Both the position numbers and the translations under genes were made by a program. The notes under the pieces are model-generated. The model had not been told where the DNA came from, did no database searches, and was given only the letters and a program-made list of their open reading frames with translations. Shown one piece after another: positions 1-6,698 of a stretch of 8,103 bases of DNA. Within the stretch, counting starts at the first letter, position 1. Every line of letters begins with the position of its first letter. This stretch comes from an uncultured Cellvibrio sp. (lineage in GTDB: Bacteria; Pseudomonadota; Gammaproteobacteria; Pseudomonadales; Cellvibrionaceae), in the NCBI GenBank assembly GCA_946482345.1, contig CAMLRJ010000133.1, positions 1 through 8,103 on the forward strand, written 5' to 3'.

Positions 1-28
1 CGATTATTAATGTGAATACGCTTGCCAT
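1..28 (-). CDS. possible 5' end of a leftward gene, cut by the window edge
   Basis: On the minus strand an ATG at 28-26 opens a frame reading MASVFTLII before the window ends. A purine-rich AAGG lies about 8 bases upstream, which is acceptable as a ribosome binding site. It has the same orientation as the gene at 189-1028 and lies just beyond the palindromic repeat pair. Nine codons are too few to identify a family, and the start itself is only plausible; the few visible residues are mostly hydrophobic. Confidence 0.3.
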
Positions 29-67
29 TTTTGCTACCTTTTTTTGGATTTTGAATTTTGCAATTTA

Positions 68-181
68 CCCCTCTCCCCAGCCCTCTCCCACAAGGGGAGA
101 GGGAGCAGATCTCTATACATTTTAAGTACGAAGCAAAAATCTGTCCCCTCTCCCCTTGTGGGAGAGGGTTAGGGAGAGGGG
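68..181. repeat. inverted pair of REP/BIME-like palindromic repeats
   Basis: Two 43-base arms (68-110 and 139-181) face each other across a 28-base A/T-rich spacer; 39 of 43 positions match when one arm is reverse-complemented. Each arm carries its own hairpin, CCCTCTCCC / GGGAGAGGG around a 5-base loop (81-103 and 146-168), and an outer CCCCTCTCCC-type run that can pair instead. Palindromes of this CCCTCTCCC type recur between genes in many proteobacteria and resemble REP elements paired as BIMEs. The right arm ends 7 bases past the stop of the gene at 189-1028, so in RNA the structure could also stabilise or end that transcript. There is no U-tract, so a classic terminator is not claimed. 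Confidence 0.8.
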
Positions 182-188
182 AAAACAA

Positions 189-1028
189 TCAATAAACTGC
201 CGTCCCTCTTTTCAACAACTCCCTCGCCAACCTCTCATCCAATTGCGCAATAGTTTCATCGCCAATTTCAATAAAAGCTATGGGAAAGTCGCGATAATAT
301 TTTTGTTTATCCAGATCTTCCATTATGGATTGTGCAATCGATTTTGATTGTGAATCAGCCCAGGATTCCAGACATAACGACTGTTGCGGCAAATAAAAAT
401 CGGCGGTGACTTTTTTGTTGTCGATTTCAATCGGATAGTGATGTGCATGTGAAACACCAGCGAGGTACAACCAATTGTCTATACGCAACTGAATTGATGA
501 TTCAACCAGATGACCATCCAAACCACGAAATGGTGACTGTAAATTTTTTGCATGAATTTGCGACAAATAAAATTCCACCCAGGCTTCTTGCAATAAACTT
601 TCTGGCCAGGTCACATAAGGAATGCCCGATTGCTCAGCCTCGTGTTGTTGCCCTCCCAAATCAGCGCCTTTATCGGTTAATAACCATCCGTGTAAATATT
701 TTTTGATTAATCCACGTTCTGCCAGAATTAAATTCACCAGACGCGCAGGCAATTCCCATTTTTGTCCTATGTGGGTTGCCGACAAAGGCGCTTCAGGCAG
801 GAGCTTTAATAAAGGATGGTTTTTAATGATTTCAGGCCAGGCAATATATTCGCCGTATTTGGGGTGATTCGCATAAATTCCGCCTTCAAATTTTCCTTTT
901 TCAGTTAATTGCCAGTGGCCATCCACTTTAATAATCCAACCGCCTTGTGCCAGCAAAATAAATAATTCCTTGCTTTCTTTGCCGATAGATTTTGCCAATG
1001 CAGTTGTTGAAAGGTGTTTGTCGGACAT
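189..1028 (-). CDS. two winged-helix-like repeats fused to a divergent PD-(D/E)XK nuclease-like domain (hypothetical)
   Basis: This 279-residue protein is read from the ATG at 1028, chosen because AGGA lies 6 bases upstream; an in-frame TTG at 1067 has no such support. I recognise it as a conserved gammaproteobacterial hypothetical but know no proven function. Residues 6-65 and 81-145 look like two copies of one unit: an LSTTALAK / LSATHIGQ helix start, a GHWQLTEKG / HGWLLTDKG wing, then GG and an aromatic-WPE ending (IAWPE, VTWPE). That pattern suggests tandem winged-helix DNA binding. The C-terminal part (about 165-279) has E176 in a helix, then D210-F-Y-L-P, then E221-S-W, followed by a basic helix and the strand AFIEIGD. 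This matches the layout of the PD-(D/E)XK fold (E...D-x10-E-x-x). However, the usual P before D is A, and the lysine position is W, so activity is uncertain. No partner gene is visible; it is divergent from yaiI across 50 bases. Confidence 0.85.
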   Translation of the reverse strand: MSDKHLSTTALAKSIGKESKELFILLAQGGWIIKVDGHWQLTEKGKFEGGIYANHPKYGEYIAWPEIIKNHPLLKLLPEAPLSATHIGQKWELPARLVNLILAERGLIKKYLHGWLLTDKGADLGGQQHEAEQSGIPYVTWPESLLQEAWVEFYLSQIHAKNLQSPFRGLDGHLVESSIQLRIDNWLYLAGVSHAHHYPIEIDNKKVTADFYLPQQSLCLESWADSQSKSIAQSIMEDLDKQKYYRDFPIAFIEIGDETIAQLDERLARELLKRGTAVY

Positions 1029-1034
1029 TTTATT

Positions 1035-1038
1035 TCCT
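1035..1038 (-). promoter_or_regulatory. Shine-Dalgarno that fixes the start of the 189-1028 gene
   Basis: AGGA on the minus strand, separated by 6 bases from the ATG at 1028-1026. It supports this ATG over the upstream in-frame TTG at 1067. Confidence 0.7.
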
Positions 1039-1078
1039 GTAATACTGCTCGCTGTTTTTTCTAACAAGTTGAAGACTA

Positions 1079-1546
1079 ATGCCTATTTGGATCGATGGTG
1101 ATGCCTGCCCTCGCCCGGTGAAAGAAGCCGTGTTTCGTGCAGGCCACAAAAAACAAATTCCGGTCAAACTGGTTGCCAACCAATATATCGCGATTCCTGC
1201 GTCACCGTTTATACAATTCATACAAGTGGAATCAGGCTTTGATAAAGCTGACGACTTTATTGTTGCGCAAGCCTCCGCTACAGATCTTGTCATCACAGCA
1301 GACATACCACTGGCCGCAGGTGCTATAGAAAAAGGAGCCGCCGTCATCAATCCCCGCGGTGAACAATATACCAAAGACACTATAGGTGCACGCTTGACCA
1401 TGCGTAATTTTAACGAAACGCTGCGCAACAGTGGTTTATTACTTCAGGACGGCCCGGCTGCTTATAACCACAAAGATATGCACAGTTTCGCTGCCGCTTT
1501 GGATAAGTGGATACAAAAATCACTGATGCAAGCTCGAAATAATTAA
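1079..1546 (+). CDS. yaiI: YaiI/YqxD family protein (UPF0178, DUF188)
   Basis: A 155-residue cytoplasmic protein of the UPF0178 family, of normal full length. Diagnostic segments are the N-terminal IWIDGDACPRPVKEA, the central VESGFDKADDFIV, then DLVITADIPLA, and GARLTMRNFNE in the C-terminal half. The acidic clusters (D7, D9, D58/D59, D70, D76) fit the PIN/NYN-like nuclease fold proposed for this family, but the biochemical role is unknown to me and no substrate can be inferred. The start is the first ATG of the frame; upstream GAAG is a weak ribosome binding site. It diverges from the leftward gene at 189-1028, so any promoters must lie within the 50 bases between them or overlap the coding ends. 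No clear terminator follows. Confidence 0.93.
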   Translation: MPIWIDGDACPRPVKEAVFRAGHKKQIPVKLVANQYIAIPASPFIQFIQVESGFDKADDFIVAQASATDLVITADIPLAAGAIEKGAAVINPRGEQYTKDTIGARLTMRNFNETLRNSGLLLQDGPAAYNHKDMHSFAAALDKWIQKSLMQARNN

Positions 1547-1853
1547 TCGGATTGTTAGGATTTTTCGAAAGAATTTTTTGAACAAAAATGTACTGACAAT
1601 CTGAATTAGCAAACTTGTGTCACCTTTTCAAACCCTGCAACTTGTTTTATCCGGATTTGCTATGTTAGCCTCCGGCTACAAAAAAATAATTGATGTTAAA
1701 AAAGTGCTATCAACTCTTGTGTTTTCCAATCTGTTTTTTCGTTGTTTATAAAATTTATTCAGCTTTGTTATTCATTGAAAACACTTGCTTGGTCATGACG
1801 CATTTTTGATGCAGCATGTTAATGTTTGATAACTTTCACACCGAGGAAAACTC
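1547..1853. other. 307-bp gap between yaiI and the cellulase: probable regulatory region
   Basis: No coding sequence is visible. The DNA is A/T-rich. A small hairpin (TAGCC-TCC-GGCTA, 1666-1678) and an ATCCGGAT palindrome (1649-1656) lie near the middle, with no U-tract. A spaced dyad occupies 1794-1818 and a CRP-like site 1825-1840, both listed separately. A weak promoter can be proposed as TTGATG (1806-1811), 16 bases, GATAAC (1828-1833), giving a leader of about 14 bases; each hexamer matches the sigma-70 consensus at 4 of 6 positions. TATAAA at 1747-1752 lacks a convincing -35. Confidence 0.5.
1794..1818. promoter_or_regulatory. dyad-symmetric operator candidate upstream of the cellulase
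   Basis: Four blocks are arranged with exact mirror spacing: CATG, 2 bases, GCAT, 5 bases, ATGC, 2 bases, CATG. The two half-sites match at 8 of 8 block positions. The 25-bp span ends 35 bases before the cellulase ATG and overlaps the proposed -35 hexamer (TTGATG, 1806-1811), a position where a bound repressor would block transcription. The protein that might bind is unknown. Confidence 0.45.
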
Positions 1854-3314
1854 ATGAAAATTAAATCGGCAATAATGGGTTGCCTGTTAACCGGGCTGTT
1901 CCAAACCGGAATGACTCAGGCAGCCAAATGTGAATACATAGTGACGAACGATTGGGGCAGTGGTTTTACTGCCAATATTCGCATTACTAATGATGGAAGC
2001 TCACCTTTAAATGGTTGGAGTGTTTCCTGGAGTTATTCTGACGGATCACGCATGACCAACAGTTGGAATGCCAATACATCCGGCTCAAATCCTTATTCCG
2101 CGACTCCACTGAATTGGAACAGCACAATTGGTGTTGGCTCCAGCATAGAGTTTGGTATGCAAGGCACTAATGGCAGCAGCAAAGCACAAGTGGCCAGTAT
2201 CAGCGGTAGCGTTTGTTCGGGCGTGACATCCAGTGTGAGCTCATCAAGCCGATCCAGCTCCGTATCAAGCTCATCACGTTCCAGTTCGATCTCTTCGAGT
2301 TCACGATCAAGTTCTTTGTCCAGCTCTTCCAGATCAAGCTCTATTTCTTCAAGTTCACGATCAAGTTCTTTATCGAGTTCATCACGCTCCAGTTCTCGTT
2401 CAATTTCGAGCTCGTCCAGATCAAGCTCTATTTCTTCGAGTTCGCGTTCAAGCTCTTTGTCGAGTTCATCGCGCTCCAGTTCGATCTCTTCCAGCTCGCG
2501 CTCAAGTTCTTTATCGAGCTCTTCACGATCAAATTCATCCAGCTCTGCCAGCAGTATTCCACCGATAGTGAATGGCTGTAACGGTTATGCAACACGTTAT
2601 TGGGATTGCTGTAAGGCTCACTGTAGCTGGAGTGGCAATGTTCCATCTCCGGTAGCAGCACTTCCAAGTTGTTCTTTTAACAACAGCAAAATTTCCGACC
2701 TGACAGTTGCCAGCAGTTGTGATGGTGGCGGTGCACATATGTGCTGGGATCAAGCACCTTTTGCTGTAAGTGACACCCTGTCTTATGGTTATGCGGCTAC
2801 ATCCAGTGGCGATGTTTGCGGACGATGCTACCAACTGGAATTTACTGGCAGTTCCTATAATGCTCCTGGTGATCCCGGATCATCTGCACTTGCAGGCAAA
2901 ACCATGATTGTTCAGGCAACCAACATAGGCCATGACGTTGGCGGCGGTCAGTTTGACATATTGATCCCTGGCGGCGGCGTTGGTGCATTCAATGCCTGTG
3001 GCGCCCAATGGGGAGTTTCCAATTCAGAGTTAGGCGCCCAATACGGTGGTTTCCTCGCTGCCTGTAAACAACAACTGGGATACAGTGCCAGCCTGTCACA
3101 ATACAAAGCTTGCGTAACCAACCGCTGTAACAGTGTGTTTGGTTCCCGAGGCCTGACCCAATTGCAACAAGCCTGTTTGTGGTATGTAGATTGGTTCCAG
3201 GTTGCGGATAACCCCTCATTGAAATACAAAGAGGTGGCCTGCCCTGCTGAATTAACATCCCGATCAGGTATGAATCGCGGTGTATTGAACGACATCAAAA
3301 CCAGCTGTAACTAA
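1854..3314 (+). CDS. cel45A: secreted GH45 endoglucanase with CBM2 cellulose-binding module and long Ser/Arg linker
   Basis: A 486-residue exported endo-1,4-beta-glucanase (inverting GH45) attacking cellulose outside the cell. GAGGA sits 7 bases before the ATG. A signal peptide has K2/K4, a hydrophobic stretch and probable cleavage near A23/A24. Residues 26-121 form CBM2, with C26 and C121 positioned for the end-to-end disulfide and candidate cellulose-contact Trp W34, W71 and W88. Residues 122-234 are a Ser-rich linker. The catalytic domain (about 240-486) opens with ATRYWDCC, where D251 matches the GH45 catalytic base (Asp10 of the Humicola enzyme). [12 protein letters not shown] supplies D368 as acid (Asp121), and D361 matches Asp114. 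Many cysteines suggest a disulfide-rich fold, and the CPAEL motif near the C-terminus is typical of the family. I see no CBM10, which I recall in the Cellvibrio japonicus Cel45A. It is monocistronic, with its own terminator, between unrelated housekeeping genes. Confidence 0.96.
   Translation: MKIKSAIMGCLLTGLFQTGMTQAAKCEYIVTNDWGSGFTANIRITNDGSSPLNGWSVSWSYSDGSRMTNSWNANTSGSNPYSATPLNWNSTIGVGSSIEFGMQGTNGSSKAQVASISGSVCSGVTSSVSSSSRSSSVSSSSRSSSISSSSRSSSLSSSSRSSSISSSSRSSSLSSSSRSSSRSISSSSRSSSISSSSRSSSLSSSSRSSSISSSSRSSSLSSSSRSNSSSSASSIPPIVNGCNGYATRYWDCCKAHCSWSGNVPSPVAALPSCSFNNSKISDLTVASSCDGGGAHMCWDQAPFAVSDTLSYGYAATSSGDVCGRCYQLEFTGSSYNAPGDPGSSALAGKTMIVQATNIGHDVGGGQFDILIPGGGVGAFNACGAQWGVSNSELGAQYGGFLAACKQQLGYSASLSQYKACVTNRCNSVFGSRGLTQLQQACLWYVDWFQVADNPSLKYKEVACPAELTSRSGMNRGVLNDIKTSCN
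2217..2555 (+). repeat. coding tandem repeat: 9-residue (27-bp) serine-linker units
   Basis: The linker of the cellulase (residues 122-234) is built on the unit SSSSRSSS[I/L/V]. Arginines fall at residues 133, 142, 151, 160, 169 and 178, then 189, 198, 207, 216 and 225. The spacing is therefore a strict 9, apart from one step of 11 containing an extra R at 182. Ile and Leu alternate in most units, giving an 18-residue super-period. At DNA level, 2331-2396 and 2418-2483 are nearly identical (about 59 of 66 bases), pointing to segmental duplication of 87 bp. Such flexible linkers separate the binding and catalytic modules and are often glycosylated. Confidence 0.9.
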
Positions 3315-3337
3315 CAGCAACCTTTTGTTTAATCCAC

Positions 3338-3370
3338 AAAAACAATGCGCTTGACGGCGCATTGTTTTTT
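3338..3370 (+). terminator. rho-independent terminator of the cellulase gene
   Basis: A perfect 13-bp stem, AAAAACAATGCGC (3338-3350) with GCGCATTGTTTTT (3357-3369), closes a 6-base loop TTGACG; the descending arm runs into six Ts. It begins 23 bases after the cellulase stop. The A-run on the other arm means it could also work leftward, but no leftward gene ends here. Confidence 0.93.
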
Positions 3371-3683
3371 CACGTCTATATGATTGAACAATATTTGTCT
3401 GGCTAATTCCCTCTCGTGCCCCTATACTGCGCGCGCTTTCAGTAACCCCCTCTTGGTTTGAACGTCTTGCGCGGGGTAGGCTGAAATGATCAGGTGAACG
3501 AGATTCATCTGGATTCAGGGCTACAATCGTGCGGGAATTGTTGATTCTTATCGCCTTGCCACTTCAGGCATTTATCAGGTTTGTTAACTCTACACCTGAA
3601 TTACTTTTGGCGATTTATCACCTGCCTGCGTTTTTTCTTGTCAGTTATCACTGATGACTGTCTTACTTATTTAGGTCAATTTA
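3371..3683 (+). promoter_or_regulatory. deaD promoter candidate and long hairpin-rich 5' leader
   Basis: No gene is visible in these 313 bases. TATACT at 3423-3428, followed by the GC-rich GCGCGCGC, is the best -10; its -35 is poor (TTGTCT at 3395-3400 is 22 bases away). Transcription from there would begin near 3435 and give a leader of roughly 250 nt. Immediately at that 5' end lies a long-range stem: TTTCAG (3437-3442) with CTGAAA (3481-3486), enclosing ACCCC (3445-3449) with GGGGT (3473-3477). More hairpins follow: CAGGTGAA/TTCATCTG (3491-3511, one G-U pair), ACAAT/ATTGT (3523-3541), TGCC/GGCA (3557-3570), TCAGGT/ACCTGA (3575-3599) and TCAGT-TATC-ACTGA (3641-3654). Long structured leaders are known for cold-shock helicase mRNA in E. 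coli; that this one acts likewise is inference. Confidence 0.55.
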
Positions 3684-5540
3684 ATGTCAACACCCACATT
3701 CTTTACTGATTTGGGCCTTTCTGCGCCCGTGTTAAAAGCTATTCAGGCCGTTGGCTATGAAGCTCCCTCTCCAATTCAAGCAGCAGCGATTCCGGTGCTG
3801 ATGGAAGGCGGCGACATCATCGGTATGGCACAAACCGGAACCGGAAAAACAGCTGCTTTTGCTTTACCTTTACTCTCCCGTTTGGACACCAAACAAAACG
3901 AACCGCAAGTGTTGGTACTTGCACCCACTCGCGAATTGGCGATTCAAGTCACTGAAGCTTTTCAAAAATATGCGAGCGAAATTCCTGGCTTTCATGTGTT
4001 ACCTATTTATGGCGGACAGGATATGTCCACACAATTGCGTCAATTAAAACGTGGCGTACATGTTGTGGTCGGCACTCCCGGTCGTGTAATGGATCACTTA
4101 CGTCGCGGTAGTTTGAATCTGGATAATTTAAAAAGTCTGGTATTAGATGAAGCCGACGAAATGTTGCGCATGGGCTTTATTGATGATGTCGAATGGATTT
4201 TGGAACACATTCCGGAATCGCGTCAAACCGCACTTTTCTCTGCCACCATGCCACGTGAAATTCGCAATGTTGCTGAAAAATATTTAACCAATCCTCAAGA
4301 AATTAAAATTGCCAGTAACCAATCTACCGGGGATAACATCGAACAAGTTTACTGGATGGTCAGCGGCACCAACAAACTCGATGCACTCACCCGTATTCTC
4401 GAAGTTGAACCTTTCGAAGGCATGATTATTTTTGTGCGAACCAAAACGGCAACAGTTGAACTCGCCGAAAAATTGGAAGCACGTGGATATTCTGCCGCGC
4501 CAATTAATGGTGATATGAATCAACAATTACGCGAACGCACAATTGATCGATTAAAAACTGGCAAGCTGGATATTTTAATTGCCACTGATGTTGCCGCTCG
4601 CGGAATCGACGTAGAACGCATCAGTCACGTAGTCAATTACGATATTCCATACGACAGCGAAGCTTATGTTCACCGTATCGGTCGTACCGGTCGTGCAGGC
4701 CGTACCGGTAAAGCCATTTTGTTTGTTGCGCCACGTGAAAAACGTTTGTTATTTACCATCGAAAAAGCTACGCGTAAACCTATCACACTGATGGAATTGC
4801 CAAGTGGTGCAACCGTAACCAAACATCGTATTGATCAATTTACCCAGCAAATCACCACTGCATTAACTGAACAATCCGATTTAAGTTTCTTCAACGATTT
4901 ACTCGCCGAATACAGCAATAAAAATGATGTATCGCCAGAGTTAATTGCTTCAGCGCTTGCGTTTTTATTGCAAAAAGAACGTCCGTTACAAGTGAAATTT
5001 ACTGACGTTAAACCAGAGCGTAGCGAAAGATCACGCGATGATCGTGGCCGCGACGACAGAGGTGGACGCGATGATAGAGGCGGACGTGACCGTTCAGACC
5101 GTTTCTCTCGCGATGAAAAACCGCGCCGTGAACGCAGTGAGCGCAGCGACGAAAATATGCAACGCTATCGCATCGAAGTGGGTCGCAACCATGAAGCTCG
5201 TCCGGGTGATATTGTGGGTGCTATTGCGAATGAAGCCGGCATTGAAAGCCGTTTCATCGGCCATATCAAATTGTTTGATGAATTTTCTACTGTGGATTTA
5301 CCCATGGGTATGCCAAAAGAAATTCTGGCACAACTGAAAAAAGTGCGCGTACGCAATCGTCCACTGAATATCAGTTTGGATACTGGTGGTGCATATCCAT
5401 CTGCTGAAAAAGAATTTCCTTCACGCCCAAAACGATCTTCACGCAGCAGCGCGACAGATTCTGAAAAACCTGTACGCAGCCGCAGCTTCAAAGACGGCCC
5501 CAAAGAAGAACGTAAACCGCGAGCTCGCAAGCAAGACTGA
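3684..5540 (+). CDS. deaD: DEAD-box ATP-dependent RNA helicase DeaD/CsdA
   Basis: This 618-residue cytoplasmic RNA helicase is near the E. coli CsdA length (629). CsdA-type helicases unwind RNA during cold growth and assist ribosome assembly and RNA decay. Helicase motifs appear in order: Q motif near Q32, AQTGTGKT (49-56), PTREL (81-85), TPGR (131-134), DEAD (155-158), SAT (186-188), IIFVRTK (248-254), ATDVAARGID (300-309) and HRIGRTGR (330-337). After the dimerisation region comes an Arg/Asp/Gly-rich spacer (about 445-490, repeats of RDDRGG). A DbpA-type RNA-binding domain follows (about 493-564, RYRIEVGRNHEARPGDIVGA), then a basic tail. The spacer and RNA-binding domain separate DeaD from RhlE-type helicases. 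AGG lies 8 bases before the ATG. Regulation probably acts through the long structured leader; a strong terminator follows 1 base after the stop, so the gene is monocistronic. Confidence 0.97.
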   Translation: MSTPTFFTDLGLSAPVLKAIQAVGYEAPSPIQAAAIPVLMEGGDIIGMAQTGTGKTAAFALPLLSRLDTKQNEPQVLVLAPTRELAIQVTEAFQKYASEIPGFHVLPIYGGQDMSTQLRQLKRGVHVVVGTPGRVMDHLRRGSLNLDNLKSLVLDEADEMLRMGFIDDVEWILEHIPESRQTALFSATMPREIRNVAEKYLTNPQEIKIASNQSTGDNIEQVYWMVSGTNKLDALTRILEVEPFEGMIIFVRTKTATVELAEKLEARGYSAAPINGDMNQQLRERTIDRLKTGKLDILIATDVAARGIDVERISHVVNYDIPYDSEAYVHRIGRTGRAGRTGKAILFVAPREKRLLFTIEKATRKPITLMELPSGATVTKHRIDQFTQQITTALTEQSDLSFFNDLLAEYSNKNDVSPELIASALAFLLQKERPLQVKFTDVKPERSERSRDDRGRDDRGGRDDRGGRDRSDRFSRDEKPRRERSERSDENMQRYRIEVGRNHEARPGDIVGAIANEAGIESRFIGHIKLFDEFSTVDLPMGMPKEILAQLKKVRVRNRPLNISLDTGGAYPSAEKEFPSRPKRSSRSSATDSEKPVRSRSFKDGPKEERKPRARKQD

Positions 5541-5541
5541 T

Positions 5542-5574
5542 AAAAATAATCCCCGCCCAGCGGGGATTATTTTT
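5542..5574. terminator. bidirectional terminator between deaD and the hsp20 gene
   Basis: A perfect 15-bp stem pairs AAAAATAATCCCCGC (5542-5556) with GCGGGGATTATTTTT (5560-5574) around a 3-base loop. The T-run follows the GC core on the plus strand, and the A-run supplies a U-tract for leftward transcripts. It lies between two convergent genes, 1 base after the deaD stop and 15 bases beyond the hsp20 stop. Confidence 0.95.
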
Positions 5575-5589
5575 TGTGGAAGAGAATTT

Positions 5590-6168
5590 TCACATTCGAT
5601 TAATTGGAATTTGTTTTTTCTCTGATGCAGGCAAAGCTACACGCGGCAACACTATTTCCAGCAAACCATTTTTCATTTCTGCTTTTATCGCATTTTGATC
5701 GCAATCATCTGGCAAACTGAGAACACGCTGAAAGCTACCGTAGCTACGCTCGACTCGATAATAATGTTTGTCCTTACTTTCGCTCTCTTCTTTCTTCTCA
5801 CCGCGAATGGTCAACACATTGTGAGTGAGTTCCAGACTAATATCTTTATCTGTCATACCCGGTGCTTCAAGGCTGATGTGATAAGCCTTGTCATCGCTGG
5901 CGACATTCACTTTCGCATCAAATACAGCTTTGTTAAATACCGAATCATTAAACAAAGATGAACGTGAAGCAGGAAAAGCAAAACCGCGGAAAGTATCATC
6001 AAACAAACGATCTATTTCACGGTGCAGTTGGAAAATAGAGTTTGCTGCAGGCATGGCTTGCTTGTTATCCGGCAAGCTTTCAGCGGATTTTTTAACAGGA
6101 ATAGTAGACTCTTTACTGGCTTCTTCATGCTTAAACCAGTTCCAGGGATTTAATTGTTGCAAATTCAT
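5590..6168 (-). CDS. Hsp20-family small heat-shock protein, long N-terminal arm
   Basis: A 192-residue ATP-independent holdase chaperone. The start is the ATG at 6168, because GGAGG lies 5 bases upstream; a TTG at 6180 would place that ribosome binding site inside the gene. The alpha-crystallin domain spans about 84-181, beginning VFDAKVNVASDD. It contains SLEAPGMTDKDISLEL and the signature MKNGLLEIVLPR (165-176). A C-terminal IPI (187-189) is the IXI motif that docks into neighbouring subunits. The 83-residue N-terminal arm carries the aromatic stretch NPWNWF (7-12) and a REIDRLFDDTFRGF segment typical of larger bacterial Hsp20s. That makes it clearly different from the IbpA type next door. 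It is the second gene after ibpA, 59 bases downstream with a terminator-like hairpin between. I see no separate heat-shock promoter in the gap, so it may depend on read-through. Confidence 0.95.
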   Translation of the reverse strand: MNLQQLNPWNWFKHEEASKESTIPVKKSAESLPDNKQAMPAANSIFQLHREIDRLFDDTFRGFAFPASRSSLFNDSVFNKAVFDAKVNVASDDKAYHISLEAPGMTDKDISLELTHNVLTIRGEKKEESESKDKHYYRVERSYGSFQRVLSLPDDCDQNAIKAEMKNGLLEIVLPRVALPASEKKQIPINRM

Positions 6169-6173
6169 AGACA

Positions 6174-6178
6174 CCTCC
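6174..6178 (-). promoter_or_regulatory. Shine-Dalgarno that fixes the start of the 5590-6168 hsp20 gene
   Basis: GGAGG on the minus strand with a 5-base gap to the ATG at 6168-6166. It rules out the in-frame TTG at 6180 as the main start. Confidence 0.85.
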
Positions 6179-6189
6179 AATCAGTAGTG

Positions 6190-6222
6190 AAAAAGCGGGG
6201 ACAAAATTGCTTGTCCCCGCTT
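6190..6222 (-). terminator. terminator-like hairpin between ibpA and the second hsp20 gene
   Basis: A perfect 12-bp stem pairs 6193-6204 with 6211-6222 (minus strand AAGCGGGGACAA / TTGTCCCCGCTT) around a 6-base loop. It is followed leftward by a run of five Ts (6194-6190). It starts 5 bases after the ibpA stop and ends 21 bases before the next start codon. The T-run is on the minus strand only, so it is oriented to stop ibpA transcripts, fully or partly. Confidence 0.85.
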
Positions 6223-6227
6223 ACAAC

Positions 6228-6698
6228 TCAGGCCGCTTTTACACTATCAGTTTTATGCTGGATTAAATTTCCTGTTGAATTAATTGCAATGCTTTTGGGT
6301 TTCATTGCCTCAGGAATTTCTTTCAGCAAACTAATTGTCAGCAGACCGTTGTTGAGCTGGGCGCCAGTGACTTCGACATGATCAGCCAAGCTGAACTTGC
6401 GCTCAAAATTTCGAGTCGCTATGCCCTGATGCAGATACTTGCGTTCTTCTTTGCTGTCATCGGATTTTTTACCGCGTACAACCAAAACACCACGCTCCAC
6501 CTGAATATCCAACTCATGTTGCTCAAAGCCGGCGACTGCCAGGGTAATCCCATAGCGATTTTCACCTGTCACTTCGATGTTATAAGGCGGATAGCCAGTA
6601 GAAGATTGATCAGCGCGAAGAGCTGTATCCAACAAAGCACCTAAACGGTCAAAACCTATGGTGCTACGATAGAGAGGTGTGAGATCAATTGAGTTCAT
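6228..6698 (-). CDS. ibpA: IbpA-type small heat-shock protein
   Basis: A 156-residue class A Hsp20 that binds unfolding proteins and holds them for DnaK/ClpB. The N-terminus LTPLYRSTIGFDRL is characteristic of IbpA/IbpB. The alpha-crystallin domain (about 37-130) includes YNIEVTGENRYGITLAVAGF, VLVVRGKK and the AQLNNGLLTISL signature (113-124). IAI at 137-139 is the IXI oligomerisation motif. GGAGG lies 7 bases before the ATG. A sigma-32-like promoter at 6781-6808 and a ROSE-like thermometer leader (6699-6774) indicate heat induction at both the transcriptional and translational level. It is the first gene of a pair with the longer Hsp20 downstream, comparable to the ibpAB arrangement, but the partner is not an IbpB-type paralogue. 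Confidence 0.97.
   Translation of the reverse strand: MNSIDLTPLYRSTIGFDRLGALLDTALRADQSSTGYPPYNIEVTGENRYGITLAVAGFEQHELDIQVERGVLVVRGKKSDDSKEERKYLHQGIATRNFERKFSLADHVEVTGAQLNNGLLTISLLKEIPEAMKPKSIAINSTGNLIQHKTDSVKAA

Noticed and set aside
1030..1428. 132-residue minus-strand frame over yaiI
   Set aside because: Antisense shadow of a conserved gene, without family features or a ribosome binding site.
1854..1883. IMGC at residues 7-10 of the cellulase as a lipoprotein lipobox
   Set aside because: The hydrophobic stretch before C10 is too short, M is unusual at that place, and a normal signal peptidase I site (near A23/A24) follows.
2217..2555. CRISPR-like or non-coding tandem array
   Set aside because: The period is 27 bp without unique spacers and keeps the reading frame of the cellulase; it is a protein linker.
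2213..2581. An F/L/K-rich open frame overlapping the cellulase linker
   Set aside because: It is the shifted reading of the serine-codon repeat (TCx and AGx codons), has no ribosome site, and lies inside a secure gene.
6169..6180. TTG at 6180 as the hsp20 start
   Set aside because: The following bases are the GGAGG ribosome binding site of the ATG at 6168.
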